64,000 nucleotides of DNA from Ursus arctos (GCF_023065955.2 NW_026622808.1:50046475-50110474), one strand, 5' to 3'; counted from the first letter of the stretch, positions 1 to 11,779 are shown. Notes: a model not told the origin generated them from the letters alone. Translations and numbers: made by a program.

Positions 1-1740
1 CCTTCTAGCAGGTTGTGAAGCTTGTACATGTTTGGGGCACTTTAGTTACTTCCCTTATTATTCGAAGCCACTCTCTGACTTAGATGCTTTGGATGCAAGA
101 GGCATTTGTAAATATGGGACTGGGGCTGGCCTTTCCACGAAGCACACATTTCCCGCCGGAAGCTGCACTGCCGTCTGCTGCTGTGACAGATGCATGCCTG
201 GGCTGGAAGCAGAAATAAATCCCTTCCCCGTCTTCCTGCATCCCCATCGCCAGCCACCACCTCCCCCTGACAGAGCCTGATCAGAAGCCAGCTAAAAGGG
301 AGTGTGACAAATGTAACTCGCAGACTTCTACCCTATATCGCAGTTCAGAGGAGAGGAAGATGGGCCTGGAGATGAGAATCGGGAGATGAATACCAGCAGA
401 GTGTCGAGCTTATTGATTCAACAGAGATGACCAGGACGCTGCAAACCTCGGGTTACACCCCACGTTATTCTTCTAAGGCCTTTTCCAAGATCCTTCCTCT
501 GCAAGAACAGTTCTCAGGAATCCATCCACATGTTCAGAAAAGCAGCAAACAAGTAGTGTTACTATATTTAGAAAAAAACAAACAATCTGACCACAAGCAA
601 AGGCTATAAAACACCAAATGAAAAAGTTAGAGAACCATTACGCACCAAAATGTTCAGTCCTGAGTAAGTACAATGGACACAATGATGGCGTCAGTGATCA
701 TTCTGTTAGGAAGCTGGACTCCAGGCATTTGTAAAAAAGCTGAAGAAACGAACCCAGCCCCACAAGAGGATGAGAGAGGTAGCTTTGTAGTCCTTTGGCA
801 TGGCGCTTTGACCTTCGAGACTACTGAAATGCTTAATGTAAAATCAGGGGAAGGCCAATAAATACACGTAGAGCCAAAATGGCGGGGAGGGGTAATGGTA
901 GGGGGGGGGATTTGAGGGGTACTCAAGAATTCATTTGCAGTAACCATTTCCAGCAGAAAGCACATCCCTCTACATTCTACTCAGCCACCCTGAGCCCATG
1001 GTTTCTCTCTCAAAGTCACAAAATGGTTGTTGAAGCTCCGGCCATCAAACCAGTGTTCTGGGAAGCAGAAGGAGGAAGATGGAAAGGCAAAAGAGCAGCC
1101 TCCCACCTGAGTCGGCTAAGAACTGGGATCCTTCCCAGAAGCTCTGCAAAACGTTTGCTTACACCTCACTAGCCAGCACTTGGTCCTACTGCCATATATA
1201 ACAGGGTAGGAGGAAGGGAAGTGTCTTTCAGCAAAGCACACTACCTCACCTCAAATAAAACTGGGCGTTTGTTACTAAGAATGGAGGAAGTGGCTACCAG
1301 GTAAACCACTAGCAGTTGTCACAGACACTAAAGCTGTGGCTTCCCAGGTCAGCCAGGGCAGAGTGTTGGCAATGAAGATACTTAGTTCTCCCCTGACTAG
1401 CAGGTTCCCCCACCTGTGCTTGCCACCCTCACATACCTACCCAGGGTTGTGAGGGAGCAAAACACCCCAGGAAGTCTGTCCATATCATCATCAGACATAC
1501 CCTCTGCTCCACTAACTGGACTATATCCTTTACCTGAGGTAAGCAAATGCCTGCTCCCCACAGAGGTCTGAGGGAACATATGGTTTCTGCTGACCTGCTA
1601 ATTTACCATGGATCACCCAAACCCTCTAGAAATTTGCAAAATTAATTCCAGACCTCAGAGCCAGCAGGTATAAGGTTACTAATACCGTCTTACTGCCTGA
1701 GTGGTCAGCAACAGCTCAGCATTGTGAATAATTAATAATG
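1..1740. other. Unassigned single-copy sequence
   Basis: No exon, RNA gene or repeat family was recognised. Short open frames occur on both strands (the longest is about 100 codons at 654-965 minus), but none has a domain, codon pattern or splice context that supports it. A short G-run lies at about 900-909. The part around 120-290 is moderately GC-rich, with a few CpGs, but is too small to call a CpG island. Confidence 0.5.
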
Positions 1741-1744
1741 ATAC

Positions 1745-1955
1745 GAATAACATCAACAGCCATCTTTCATTGATTGCTGACTATGTGCCAAGCATTATGC
1801 CGGGCATTTTGTCCCCACAGACTGGCTTTGGAGTACTGAATATGGTACAGCATGCCACAGGCTCAGAAAATGTTTAGATTAATCTCTTATTTGACATCGT
1901 GCAGTTACTATGTGGCAGAGCTAGGATGAAACCCAGGTCTTCCTGGCACCAACTC
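1745..1955 (-). mobile_element. MIR SINE (ancient)
   Basis: Read on the minus strand this follows the MIR consensus. On the plus strand one sees the reversed order: the 'catttattgagcacttactatgtgccaggca' region in diverged form, then the 'ggcagagctaggatgaaacccaggtct' end that corresponds to the tRNA-like B-box side. Divergence is high, as expected of a pre-eutherian element. Confidence 0.7.
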
Positions 1956-1959
1956 CCAT

Positions 1960-2629
1960 GATTTTTTTTTTAGTAACTGCCATTGGCGGAGGCTAAGTCC
2001 TGTATCAAGACTTTCTATCAGTTAAAAATATAGGTTCTTGGATTTAACAAAGACCAAGTAAGAGTCATTTAGATAAGTTCTGCTTCAAGTCCAAGATCAA
2101 GTAAAGGGCAGGTCTGGCAGGGGCAGGGGCTGGTAGTACAGCTCTGTTCCACACGGAGATAGAAGGACCCAGACATCTTTCATTTTCATGCTCTGTCAGC
2201 CCCTGCTGTTGGAAGTCATACAGAGGATATGACCACTGGTTGATGAGTAAGTTAGACACAGGCAATCAGTGGCTCCTTAACACCTCCCACCTCCCCCACC
2301 ACTGTCCTTGGAATATATGTTCTTGCCCAGCATTCTCTCAGTAGGAGCCATGTCAAGGACTCAGCCTTCAGAGGGTGCGGTGGTCTGCCTCTTTCTTCAA
2401 CCTCCTCTCGCCCTCCATTTAAGGGGATCAGTTTCAGATTTCACGTGGGGAAGTCCCAAGTTTGCAAACCAATGACTGGATTCTTGCCCTCACCCCCATG
2501 GTTGAAGATGGCCCATCACCACTTCCTTGTTCTGGAGTTCAAGGCAAGGAGGGAAGAACAAGTAGGAGTTTTCCTTTCAATGGCAACAACTAGAACCTGC
2601 ACGCACCACTTCCTCTCCCATTCCTTGAG
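1960..2629. other. Unassigned sequence
   Basis: No gene or repeat family recognised. A T-run near 1962-1971 borders the preceding MIR. The short frames here have no supporting features. Confidence 0.4.
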
Positions 2630-2830
2630 GTGAGTTCAGCAGAACTTGGTCACATGGCCACACCAGACACAAGGGAGCCTGGGAAATGTAGTCTCTACTG
2701 CAGCGGCCACACGCCCAGAGAAAACGAAAAGGATGTGCGTTATTACCAACAGGAGGAATGGGAACTGGATATTAGGAGACAAAAACTAGTCTCTGCCATC
2801 TTGGATTACATCACATGAAGAGAGGGATAA
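2630..2830 (+). repeat. Ancient medium-reiteration repeat, 3' part (family not named)
   Basis: The words 'cacatggccacacc', 'gggaaatgtagtct' and 'ctagtctctgcca', in this order and spacing, belong to a well-known ancient mammalian interspersed repeat that I cannot name with certainty. Related copies in this window are at 53750-54190 (nearly whole) and 49955-50100 (5' part). The 62-codon frame at 2630-2818 is a by-product of the repeat. Confidence 0.5.
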
Positions 2831-4035
2831 TCTGGTCTTTTGGCTCAGAGGGAGAGATGGGTACTGCCCCATCAAGACCCCACAAAATGGTGAACCCCCC
2901 TAATGGACTGGGGAAAGGATGGAAGTGGGACAACCCAAACTAGAACTACTGTAGTGCTCAGTAATTACATTCCGACAGAAGAAAAAAGAACCTTAAGACG
3001 TGGCAGAAAGACAAGATGTTGTCATCATAAGAAAAATAGAAGATCTTGCTAATCAAGTCACCCAAGCTACATTTATCCTTTCCTGCTTTTGGCTCACAAT
3101 CCTTTTTCAAATTCCCTTCCTCAGAGCACACGGGGCAGGGGGTAAACTTTGGGTTTCCAAATGGAGGAAGAGGTGTCTTGTTCTTGCAGAAGTAACCACT
3201 CCAGCTCTTCCCCAGGACCCAGACCCAGGGGTAGTAGATATCTTGATGGACCTCCGATGGTCAGAGCCACCAAGGAAACAGCCTATTGTGTGGGGATGGC
3301 CAGGCCTGGCATTTATCCCAAGTTCATGATCAATACATGCAGGCTGACCTCCCTTAGGCCTTCATACAGGTGCCTGGGAACAATCCTAGGCAACTAAGGA
3401 TTCACAAGACCCAGGCTAAACCTCAGAAGTCCTCTCACTGTTAATTATTTGCACAATCATAGTATACCCTCCATAAATGGTGGCCCTAGGCCTGCCTCTG
3501 TACATATGGTCTCTGGTTCTCACATCTACGGTAGCAGGTGCTGCCAGCGCTCTTTTCACACTCCCTTCTCCCTCCTGCTTCCAGACACACTGTATCCTGC
3601 TCCCAACCACCACACCTGCATTTCTCTGCCAAGGGCTTTCTTGGGCTGGTAGTCCTACTTTGCTAAACACAGGATACAAGGGAGGCACCTAGGAATTATC
3701 ACTCCACCTCTCAGAAGCAGCCCTCAACTGGTGACTCTTGGGAGCTGTTGTATAAACACCCCCCTGATCACTGCACTGTGCTGCCCTTTGGGGCATAGGA
3801 GCACTGTGCTGGTTTCTGAGTTTCCCCACTGGGTTGGAGCTCTGCTAGCCCGCTGGGGTAGCTGGATTGATAACACACTTCTTGCCTGCCTTCCTTTCCT
3901 TATCTCATTTCCTGACTTCACTGCTGCTGTTTCTTGCATTTCCCAAAGACACTACTTGCAATCTATCTCAGGATAAGCTTCTGGATGGACCCAAGTGAGA
4001 CCAGCACTGCGAGAGGTAAGCTATGCCAGGCTGGC
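2831..4035. other. Unassigned sequence
   Basis: About 1.2 kb with no recognised repeat or exon. Frames of up to 109 codons (3000-3329 plus) show no domain or conserved motif and overlap frames on the other strand, so they are treated as chance. Confidence 0.4.
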
Positions 4036-4039
4036 AGAG

Positions 4040-4256
4040 GCTCTGGAGTCAGCCTGACCCAGATCTGAAGTCTGGCTTCCTCACTTTACTAGCTGAGTGA
4101 TGCTGGAAAAATTAGTTGACTTGCCAATGCCTCGATTTCCTCATCTGTAAAATGGGGCCAATTATACCAGCCTTGCAGGACTGTAAAATTTTAAATGAAA
4201 CAATTCCTCTAATGTCCCTGGCACTGATAAGAGTACACAGTAGGCAATCAAAGATC
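4040..4256 (+). mobile_element. MIR SINE, nearly full length
   Basis: The order matches MIR. It runs 'ctctggagtcagcctgacc' (tRNA-like head), 'agctgagtgatgctgg', 'tttcctcatctgtaaaatgggg' (core), then 'ctggcactgataagagtacacagtaggca' (3' LINE-2-like tail). This is one of the better-preserved MIRs in the window. Confidence 0.85.
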
Positions 4257-4271
4257 AGCTTCCATTTCTTC

Positions 4272-4400
4272 TCATGTCTGTTTTAGGAAGGAGGACACTG
4301 AGGCTTAGGAAGGTTCCCTGACTTGTGCCAGGTTATAAATGGAGTTAAATGATGGATTTTGGGTTCAAGTACAAATATCTTTCTGGTTCCAAACATACTT
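4272..4400 (-). mobile_element. MIR SINE fragment
   Basis: The pattern 'aggacactgaggcttaggaaggttccctgacttgtgccaggtta' is the reverse complement of the MIR core and B-box side. It lies just downstream of the opposite-strand MIR at 4040, giving two MIRs in inverted orientation. Confidence 0.6.
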
Positions 4401-4816
4401 ATAGAGTCTCACATCTTTACTCCAGGACCTAAATTCCCTGATTTGATACCCCAAGTCATGCGAAACTTCCAATTCCCAGGTCTTCCTTCCGCATTTATGC
4501 AGACAACACATTTAGTTTCTCACTCTCAGAGATTCCCACATTCTGGTGTCATTCACGCCCTTTGCTATTTATGTCCTCTGTCTGGGCACATGGCTTCCTC
4601 TCCCTCATCCAGCTGTGACACTCTTCTAATTTGGGCGTCAAGATTTTCACAAGTTCATTTCCGATTAAAGCACGGTATCACTAAGAAGAGATAAATAGGC
4701 AGCAGAAGAAAGAGGACAGGTAACTCAGGGCAGAGCCAATGTTCAGGGAAGTGTCTTACCCTCAAACACACCAGGTTCCCCATTTACCTTTGAGGAGAGT
4801 GCTCAGAGCTTCTAAC

Positions 4817-4831
4817 GGGGGGGGGGGGGGG
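4817..4831 (+). repeat. Poly(G) run
   Basis: A run of fifteen consecutive G residues. Such runs are unstable in length and prone to sequencing error, and they can form G-quadruplexes. No gene is affected. Confidence 0.9.
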
Positions 4832-6685
4832 TGCGCCACCCTGCAGAGCCCTGACAGGCAAGAGATACGGAGTGTTTCCAAGTCCACTCCTTCTACTCAG
4901 TGTCGTGTCCCCCACAGTCAGCGACAAAGCAGAGGCACACACGCAAAGGAAAACAGAAGTCGCGCCGCTGAACCTACTCAGATTTTTATAATTAGAAATC
5001 CAGAAAAGAGTTATTTTATTTCAACATACCTTTAAGTTTGGGGTCATTTTAAAAAATATGATTTTATTAAAAAATATATAAGCAGGTACACACACACACA
5101 TTTATAGACAGGAAAGACATAAGCTTTCAGGGGTTGGACACTGACAGGTCCTAGGTGTGACTTCTATCTCCTGTAGGTGACCAGCTGATTCTGGCTTGCC
5201 TGGGATTTTCGCCATTTAGTGCGTCCCAGGAGAGTTCTCAGCCCCGACCTAATCAGGACGGTTGGTCACCCTATTAGGAAACAAACTTGATTCTCAGATC
5301 TCCTTTTTTAAAATGCAAATCTCTTCAGGCAGTTTAAAACAATCCACCAGTCACACTGCAGGGGTTCTGACTGCTTCTCACAGGATACCCCACTAAAATA
5401 GTCCCCACTTTAAGAATCCATAAGGATCTTCTATTGAAGGAATCAGAAATTCAGACACCTATGGGGCAGGACTTCAGTGAGTAGGAAAGGTCATTCATCT
5501 GCACAAAAGCTTTCCATCTATTCTTTACTTACACGAGGAAATATACTCCCATTCTTCTAGAAACCTACAGAGCATTCAGTCCTTAACCTTCCCTCCTTTG
5601 GTGGACATGGGATGGATAACTATTTCCCCACCCAAGCAAAACCGTCTAAGCATGATGGAAAACAAGAGCAATTCTCATCTGGCCTCAGTAGTAGGGACTA
5701 TGGTTTTCTTAGTCTGATTTCCTCCAGAAGCTTGGACAAGGATTCAACTGTAAGGGGTTTATCTGAGAGGCCATCCCAGGGAACACCAGGAGGAGAGTGT
5801 CCTATTAGGTCAACTGTCACTGTTGGTGACTAGAGATTAACCCATGGCAAACTCTCGAAATGGGTGTAGAATAACACCTTAGTTATCTCACCAGATGGCC
5901 AAGGGAACTCAGGTGTCTGTACGCTGAACCTTTCATCACTGGAGGGGTGGGCTTCAATTCCCTGGCACTCACCCACACCATTTCCACAGTCAGAGAGACT
6001 CCTCAGACAGATGAACCCAGGTGCTGACAGTGGGAAGTCAAGCTGGCCTGCGCTGAAGTGGAAGGGCAAGGCTATGGGCTGGGCACCAGCAGCATCTGCT
6101 ACAGCACATCAGTGACAGAACCCATGGGCCGCCATTACTCAGCGCTGGCCAACGGATGCCATGAGGGAATGCAGCCAGCGTTGTTAAAGCTCCTGAATTT
6201 TTAAAAGAAACCTGGAATCCAGAATTCTTGTGGAACCTCCTGATTCATTATTGCTGATGATTAATTCCAAAAAAAAGTTTTTTGAAAACACTGTAGGGGT
6301 GAATGGAGCTCTCTGTAGGCAGAATTCAACCAGTGGGCAAACAGTTCACATCCACTAACCTAGGTAAAGCCCCTTATTTTATGGATGGGAAAAGCAGGAC
6401 CCTAGAGGGAAGTGACTTAAAGACAACTGCTAAACCCAGTTCACCAGTAACTCCCAGGCTAGGGTCTCCCCTGACCCACTGTGCTGCCTGCACTAGCAAA
6501 ACTCCCCACTCCTTCCGCAAACCCACCCATGACGGGCGGCAGCCTCATGGCTGCCCTCCACTCCACTCCGCGCAAAGGAAGTCTTGTGCTGCCCCACAAC
6601 TCATTACAATACTTAGTATCATTAGAAACTGGATTCCTTATGATTCTTAACTTCACGAAAAGTTACACAGGGTTTATTTTGTCCT
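4832..6685. other. Unassigned sequence
   Basis: No exon recognised. It includes the small palindromic element at 5173-5274 (listed separately) and a short CA run near 5088-5100. Open frames of 70-115 codons (for example 6303-6650 plus) have shadows on the other strand and no recognisable domain. Confidence 0.4.
5173..5274. mobile_element. Short palindromic DNA element (MITE-like)
   Basis: A unit of about 100 bp bounded by imperfect terminal inverted repeats: 'taggtgaccagctg' at the left and 'cggttggtcaccctat' at the right, whose complement is 'atagggtgaccaaccg'. Ancient mammalian nonautonomous DNA elements have such ends. I do not assign a family name. Confidence 0.5.
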
Positions 6686-6689
6686 GGGT

Positions 6690-6880
6690 ACCCTCCTAAG
6701 TACTTCACATATAATTCCCTTAATTCTCAAAGCAACCCTCTGATGTGAGGTCTATTAGTTTCCTCACCTTAAGCACAGAAGACCAAGGCACAGAGAGGTT
6801 AAGATACTTGCCTACAGTAGGGTAGTCAGCGGCAGAGCTAGGAGACAAATCCTGGCAGTTGGCTCCAGAGTCCATGGGCC
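6690..6880 (-). mobile_element. MIR SINE
   Basis: Reverse-complement MIR pattern: 'ctaagtacttcacatataattccc', 'aaggcacagagaggttaag' and 'ggcagagctaggagacaaatcc', followed by 'ggctccagagtcca'. Confidence 0.8.
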
Positions 6881-6951
6881 ACTCACTGCCTCCAAACTAA
6901 CTACCTAGTTAGGCTTTTTAAATATCCTGATTGGTCATTTCCCCCATTACA

Positions 6952-7421
6952 ACAGGAGTTAGCCAAGTATAGGCCCATAAGCCAACTCCTGCCCACAGCT
7001 TGTTTTTCTACATAAAATTTTCTAAATAAAATTTCAGGGGTGCCTGGGTGTCTTGGTCAGTTAAGCATCTGACTCTTGGTTTTGGCTCAGATCATGTTCT
7101 CAGGGTCATGAGTTGGAGTCCCCGGTTGGGGTCAGGGCTCAGCCCGGAGTCTGCTTGAGATTCTTTCCCTCTCCCTCTCCCTCTGCCCCTCCCTGCGCTA
7201 ACACACCCGCGCTCTCTCGCTCTCTCTCTTAAATAAATAAATTCTTTAAAAATAAATAAATAAATTTTACTGGAATCTAGTTTCACCCATTATTTTATAT
7301 ATGATCCGTGACTATTCTTGCCCTACGAAGACAAAGTTAAGTAGGTGAACACAGACCATATGGCCCGCAAAGCCTAATATATTTAGTCCCTGGCCCTTCA
7401 CAGAAAGTTTGCTGACCCCTG
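6952..7421 (+). mobile_element. Nonautonomous hAT-like DNA transposon, split by a SINE
   Basis: The left end 'caggagttagccaagtata' and the right end 'agtttgctgacccctg' are near-complementary terminal repeats of a familiar mammalian DNA transposon type. Internal words such as 'atggcccgcaaagcctaatatatttagtccctggcccttcacag' fit the same type, which I do not name. The Can-SINE at 7037-7264 sits inside it, so the transposon is the older element. Another copy in reverse orientation lies at 43388-43578. Confidence 0.65.
7037..7264 (+). mobile_element. Can-SINE (tRNA-derived)
   Basis: Begins GGGGTGCCTGGGTGTCTTGG, continues through 'ctcaggatcatgttctcagggtcatgag'-type sequence and a CT-rich stretch, and ends in repeated AAAT units. 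This is the standard carnivore SINE order: Pol III promoter head, then pyrimidine-rich middle, then A/AT tail. It interrupts the DNA transposon at 6952-7421. Confidence 0.92.
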
Positions 7422-7424
7422 CAT

Positions 7425-7780
7425 TCTGGACTTGCCAAGCATTCCTGATTGCAGATTGCTTGATGATGTGGCTTAATCATAATGCAGAAAACCCTATAAT
7501 CCCCCCAAAGCCCTAGCATACGCAGTGATGAATTCACAGGTTAGAGTTCCAGAAACTGCAATTGTGCAGAATATGTCTGGGAACCTAGGAATCAGCAAAA
7601 GTACCCTCAGAGCCCCATTTAAGGAAAAAAGACACCAAAAAATGACCCATAAAAGAGGCAGACACCTAATCTTGGGTCCTGACCTGGGCGAAGGTCTCTA
7701 AAGCAAGGGGATCGACAGAAATACCCAAATAGAGGCAGAGAGGAGAAACAGAACAGGAGGCCACTCTTGTAATTAGCTAT
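7425..7780. other. Unassigned sequence
   Basis: Nothing recognised in this stretch between the DNA transposon and the following MIR. Confidence 0.4.
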
Positions 7781-7784
7781 CAAC

Positions 7785-7960
7785 AAGCATGATCCACTGA
7801 GAGACAGGGGGTCAAATCCCAGCTCTACTGCCTACTCATTTCTTAAACTTCAATTTTCTCACCCATAAAACAGGAGGAATAATCTCATTTCTTGGGGGTT
7901 AGGCAGATTAGCCAAGATTATAACATGCATGAAGTTCCCAGCACCCCACGGGAGATTTGC
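7785..7960 (+). mobile_element. MIR SINE
   Basis: The 'tcaaatcccagctctactgcctact' and 'aattttctcacccataaaacaggagg' parts follow the MIR head and core in the sense orientation. The tail is degraded. Confidence 0.7.
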
Positions 7961-7964
7961 TAAC

Positions 7965-9245
7965 CAGTCAGAGGAGCCCTATGATTAGGAATACCAGTAA
8001 CCATAAAAGAATAGAAATGGTGGTTATTTACACAGAGGCACTCGGCCCCACAATTCAGCTGTCAAAGAGTAACAGGATGATGGCAAGGAACAAAAAGCAG
8101 TGTTTGGCTTGAGGGGCCCAAATTCAGGAATGATCTAACCACCTTTATACACTCCATGTAAAGAAGTAAAGAAGCATGGGCCATGTTTTCATCAAAAATA
8201 GTTCAAGCAAAAAAGTAACGTGGGTAGGCAGAGGTAAGCTTTAATCTCCTGGAAAAATCATTTCGGTGAAACAGATTATTTATTCCTTGACAACGCCAGA
8301 TAAATGAAACTGTATAAGAAGTGGGAAGAAGGAAGTTTGCACTGTATATTCTGAACGAAGACAAAGTTGCATTGGCCCCTCTTATCCTTATAGTGCAAGT
8401 ATTTACTGAATAGTATGAACACTTGCTGACAATCTGTCAAACTTTTAAATACCCTTTATCTTTACCTTTTTCACAGCTTTTCTCTGAGATCTAAAAAAAA
8501 GGCCAGTGATAGTTTTCTGATATGCTTTTTCCACATATAATTAAGCATACTGCTAGAAAGTACAACAGGAACCACTCATGATTTGAACTGCTTAAAGCAG
8601 CTGAATCATTGCAAAAATGATTTCTTACTCTTAATTTGTTTCAATCAAACTTTTGACCTCTAAACACTGGACACTCCCCTTTGTTTTTTAAGGCAGTGAA
8701 AATGCAGCTACATTGAGAACCTGAAGGTATATAACACAGCATGCTTTTCTTCCCTCTTCAAAATACACTGAATTAATTTCACACAGTTGGAGCAAATTAC
8801 CATGCTATGTCCTTAATTTATGTGTTATGGCCCCACTGGGCTGAGGCTCTATGGTCACAGTCTAGGGGCACATGGTTTTCATTACTTAATCAGGATCCTG
8901 CATTTCAACTTGCCCATTTAAATGGATGCAATTAGTTCATTTGTGATGGCCTCGAATACCCTTATCTTTCCTAACTTATCAAAGAAGCTACACTGGCCCA
9001 ATGTTTTGAGCTTTGTCTCAATACTGAAAGGTTATTTGATGATAAGTTACACCAAATATTATTTTTACTGCCCAGCAAATAATTTTACTGAGTCGTTCCA
9101 CCGTACTGCTGATAGGGAAGCCTTTTTAAATGCATTTATTTTAAACACATTTATTTATCTGGGACTTAAATAAATTAACTGAGAATAGTACCACAGGTGC
9201 AGGTAAGGTACAGCGTGTGCACGTCTGATTGTTCATAGCGTAAAG
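7965..9245. other. Repeat-free AT-rich single-copy block
   Basis: No interspersed repeat was recognised over about 1.3 kb, which is unusual for this window. The stretch 8330-9230 is AT-rich with TAATTA/ATTTA-type words and has no long frame. It looks like conserved noncoding sequence, but conservation cannot be seen from one sequence. See findings. Confidence 0.35.
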
Positions 9246-9249
9246 GATT

Positions 9250-9390
9250 AGAGATGGAGGGAACCTCAAGTCTCACCACCCACTTGACAAACCCAGAGAG
9301 CTAATTAACACAGCTCAGGTCAGTCCTGCTGCTGAGATGGGATTAGAACTCAGCCTTCCTGATTCTCCACCCCTTTTTCTCTGCAGCTCC
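9250..9390 (-). mobile_element. Possible MIR fragment
   Basis: The string 'gatgggattagaactcagccttcctgattct', preceded by 'cacagctcaggtca', resembles the tRNA-like end of a reverse MIR. It is strongly diverged. Confidence 0.4.
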
Positions 9391-9394
9391 TCCT

Positions 9395-10095
9395 TCGTCT
9401 GGCAGAACCTTACCAGAGTATTACACTTGGATGAACCAGGGCCAGGGCTGGCTCTGTGAGCTTTGCGCCTCCCATTCAGGTCGCATATGGTCCCCCCTGC
9501 TCTTTTGCAATGACTGAATTGATGGGATGGGCTCAGTCAGGTGCAACAAGGGAAGCCTGGAAACAATCCTCAGGCCGCATCCGTTGCGGGTCCCCTACCA
9601 ACGCTGTCGGTTGTTATAAGCACCAGCTGGAAGATGGACGCTGGTATTCCAGAAAGACCTTTTGAATCAGGCGGGGCTGTGACTGGCCTCATGCTGAGAC
9701 GGAGGCATAATTATTTCCAATAACTGTCTGCCTAGGCTATACTTGGTGATTTCCAAAGGAAAGTGCCTCCTTCTTGCAACAAAACATTCAGTGCTTATCT
9801 GGGCCGGGGGTTGCAGTCTTGAACTTATTTCTTATGTAGGGTCACAATGCCCGAAACTTCTGTCTGTTAATAACTTATCTAGCAGGGCAGAAAGAAATAC
9901 AATCTCTTATAAATAGCAGTGAAGGATAAACCACTTGACCACATTGGATGTTTGCTCAGGATCTCTTTCCGAGGGCAGTGGTCTCATTTGGGACACGATG
10001 GGCCATTAGAGGCTCCTGGAAGGTATGCTCTCTGGAGAGAAAGCTCAACCTCTCAGGCTGAGACTGTCAGGGATAACGAAGAGCAGTCTCTTGCA
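9395..10095. other. Unassigned sequence
   Basis: No gene or known repeat. It contains one member (9862-9926) of a local direct-repeat pair. Confidence 0.4.
9862..9926 (+). repeat. Local direct repeat, copy 1
   Basis: About 65 bp starting 'gtctgttaataacttatc' with the core 'ggcagaaagaaatac'. It resembles 11066-11126 with several substitutions and small gaps. Either an old duplication or two fragments of an unnamed dispersed repeat. Confidence 0.6.
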
Positions 10096-10099
10096 GGGT

Positions 10100-10325
10100 G
10101 GTGTCAAAGAGCCCAGACTCCGTTCTGAGTTCGAATTCCAGGTCTCGCTGACCAGCTGTGTGCGTGTTGAACAAGTCACACGGCCCCTCCAAGCCTGGGT
10201 TTCTACCTGTGTAAAGTATGAGCAGTGGTGTTTCACTGTGCAGACGGTCCTTATATACTATACGGAAAGCCGTTAGCAAACGCCTGGCACTTACAGGGAC
10301 TCAATAAACAGGAGCTATTATTTCT
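10100..10325 (+). mobile_element. MIR SINE, nearly full length
   Basis: Runs from 'agagcccagactccg' through 'ttcgaattccaggtctcgctgaccagctgtgtg', then 'cctgggtttctacctgtgtaaagtatgag', ending 'cgcctggcacttacagggactcaataaacag'. This is the complete MIR order including the LINE-derived 3' tail. Confidence 0.85.
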
Positions 10326-10329
10326 AGGC

Positions 10330-10770
10330 AGGGGCCTGTTCTTGGAAGAGGCAAGTTATTCAAACTGAATGTTCCAGACTGATTCTCCGTGTTGATCAAA
10401 TTATGGCTGTAATCTCCACTTTACAGGCACAGGCATTTTCTAGAGTCTTCCCTGTGACTTGTAGCCTTCCTCCTGCTCTGCAAGCCTGTCTTGGAACTCT
10501 CCACTTGGCTGCCATATGTCTTTCAGGCCAAAGGGAACCCCACCCCACCCATCCCTTCCTGCCATCCCGTTGCAGCAGCTCTGGGCAGACCCGTACCTGT
10601 GCCTCTCCTTCCCACCACGCTTGCTCTGCAAACCTCCCACGTTCATTCACAGCTTCTCTCCCCAACTAGATTAAGCTTCTGGGAGACAAGACATTACCTT
10701 ACATTTCTCTGACCCCTCCCCAGCACCCAGCACATGTCCAAGAATTTTCTAGGTTCTCTGATCCCTTGCT
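10330..10770. other. Unassigned sequence
   Basis: A C- and T-rich stretch with overlapping chance frames on both strands (up to 89 codons). No exon or repeat identified. Confidence 0.4.
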
Positions 10771-10777
10771 AGGCACA

Positions 10778-10912
10778 GGGTGGTCCACAGACGAGCCTCA
10801 GCGGCATCACCTGGGAGCTCAACAGAATCTCAGGTTCCACTCCAGATCTGCTAAATCTGAATCCCATCCCCAAGTGACTCAAGTGCACAGTGCTGGAGAA
10901 ACATCGCTCGAG
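10778..10912 (+). mobile_element. MER5A-like hAT DNA transposon
   Basis: 'gtggtccacagacgagcctcagcggcatcacctgggagctc' followed by 'ctcaggttccactccagatctgctaaatctgaa' matches the MER5A order, with an internal deletion before the right end. Confidence 0.7.
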
Positions 10913-11065
10913 TCTATTTCCCCGACTTCAGTCATTCACAGCTTCCCTTCAAAGCCTTAGCCATTTTTCAACACCACCTACACTCTGTGTTACTAATATG
11001 TATTTTTAAAGGATTTTACACTGACATTCTGTCTCACTTAGCCTTATCCTAAGCAGTACTATCCA

Positions 11066-11126
11066 GTCTGTCAATAGTTCATTCAGCAAGGCAGAAAGAA
11101 ATACATCCCTTAATAAGAGTTGAAGG
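11066..11126 (+). repeat. Local direct repeat, copy 2
   Basis: Partner of 9862-9926. It shares 'gtctgt-aata', the exact word 'ggcagaaagaaatac' and the ending 'gaagg' in the same order. Confidence 0.6.
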
Positions 11127-11223
11127 TCTAAGTGAAAAACAGTCCGTTGGCATACATTAAAATAAATAAATAATCATCAAAGGAAAATGATTCTCCATCT
11201 ATCAGCTAAAATTAACTTATTCA

Positions 11224-11441
11224 GGGGCGCCTGCGTGGCTTAGTCGGTTAAGCATCTATCTAGCTCTTGATGTCAGCTCAGGTCATGGTCCTCGGGGTCC
11301 TGGGATGGAGCCCTGCTTCGGGCTCCGAGCTCAGTGGGGAGTCCGCTTGTCTCCCTCTCCCTATGTCCCCCCCCCCCAACGCTTGTGTGCACAAGCAGGC
11401 GCGCGCTCTCTGTCTCATAAATAAATATATCTTAAAAAAAT
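11224..11441 (+). mobile_element. Can-SINE with target-site duplication
   Basis: Starts GGGGCGCCTGCGTGGCTTAG and ends in AT-rich tail sequence. An imperfect 13-bp direct repeat flanks it: 'aaaattaacttat' at 11208-11220 and 'aaaatgaactcat' at 11442-11454. A run of ten C residues lies in the CT-rich part. Confidence 0.93.
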
Positions 11442-11779
11442 AAAATGAACTCATATGCCACCAAGGGTATACCTACCCCACTTTAGCGAGCACAGCTCTA
11501 GGATTTTTGTAGCTGAATTAGAAGACATCTCCCCAGTTCCTGACCCCGTATCTGGATCTGCCTCTACCTGCCACGGTTGCCTTGTGAGGTAGATGCATTT
11601 GCTTGCAAAACACAGATGGTTGTAGCGGATGGTGGGAGGCAGAAACTCTGGGCTCTGGCCCCGCACCATCCCTAATAACTTGCCAAATCACAGCCCTCTT
11701 TGGGGCTCATTTTTGTGGGTGTGCTGATCTCAAAGTTTCTCTTCATATCTAACAATATGACATAATAAATGATAGCAGA

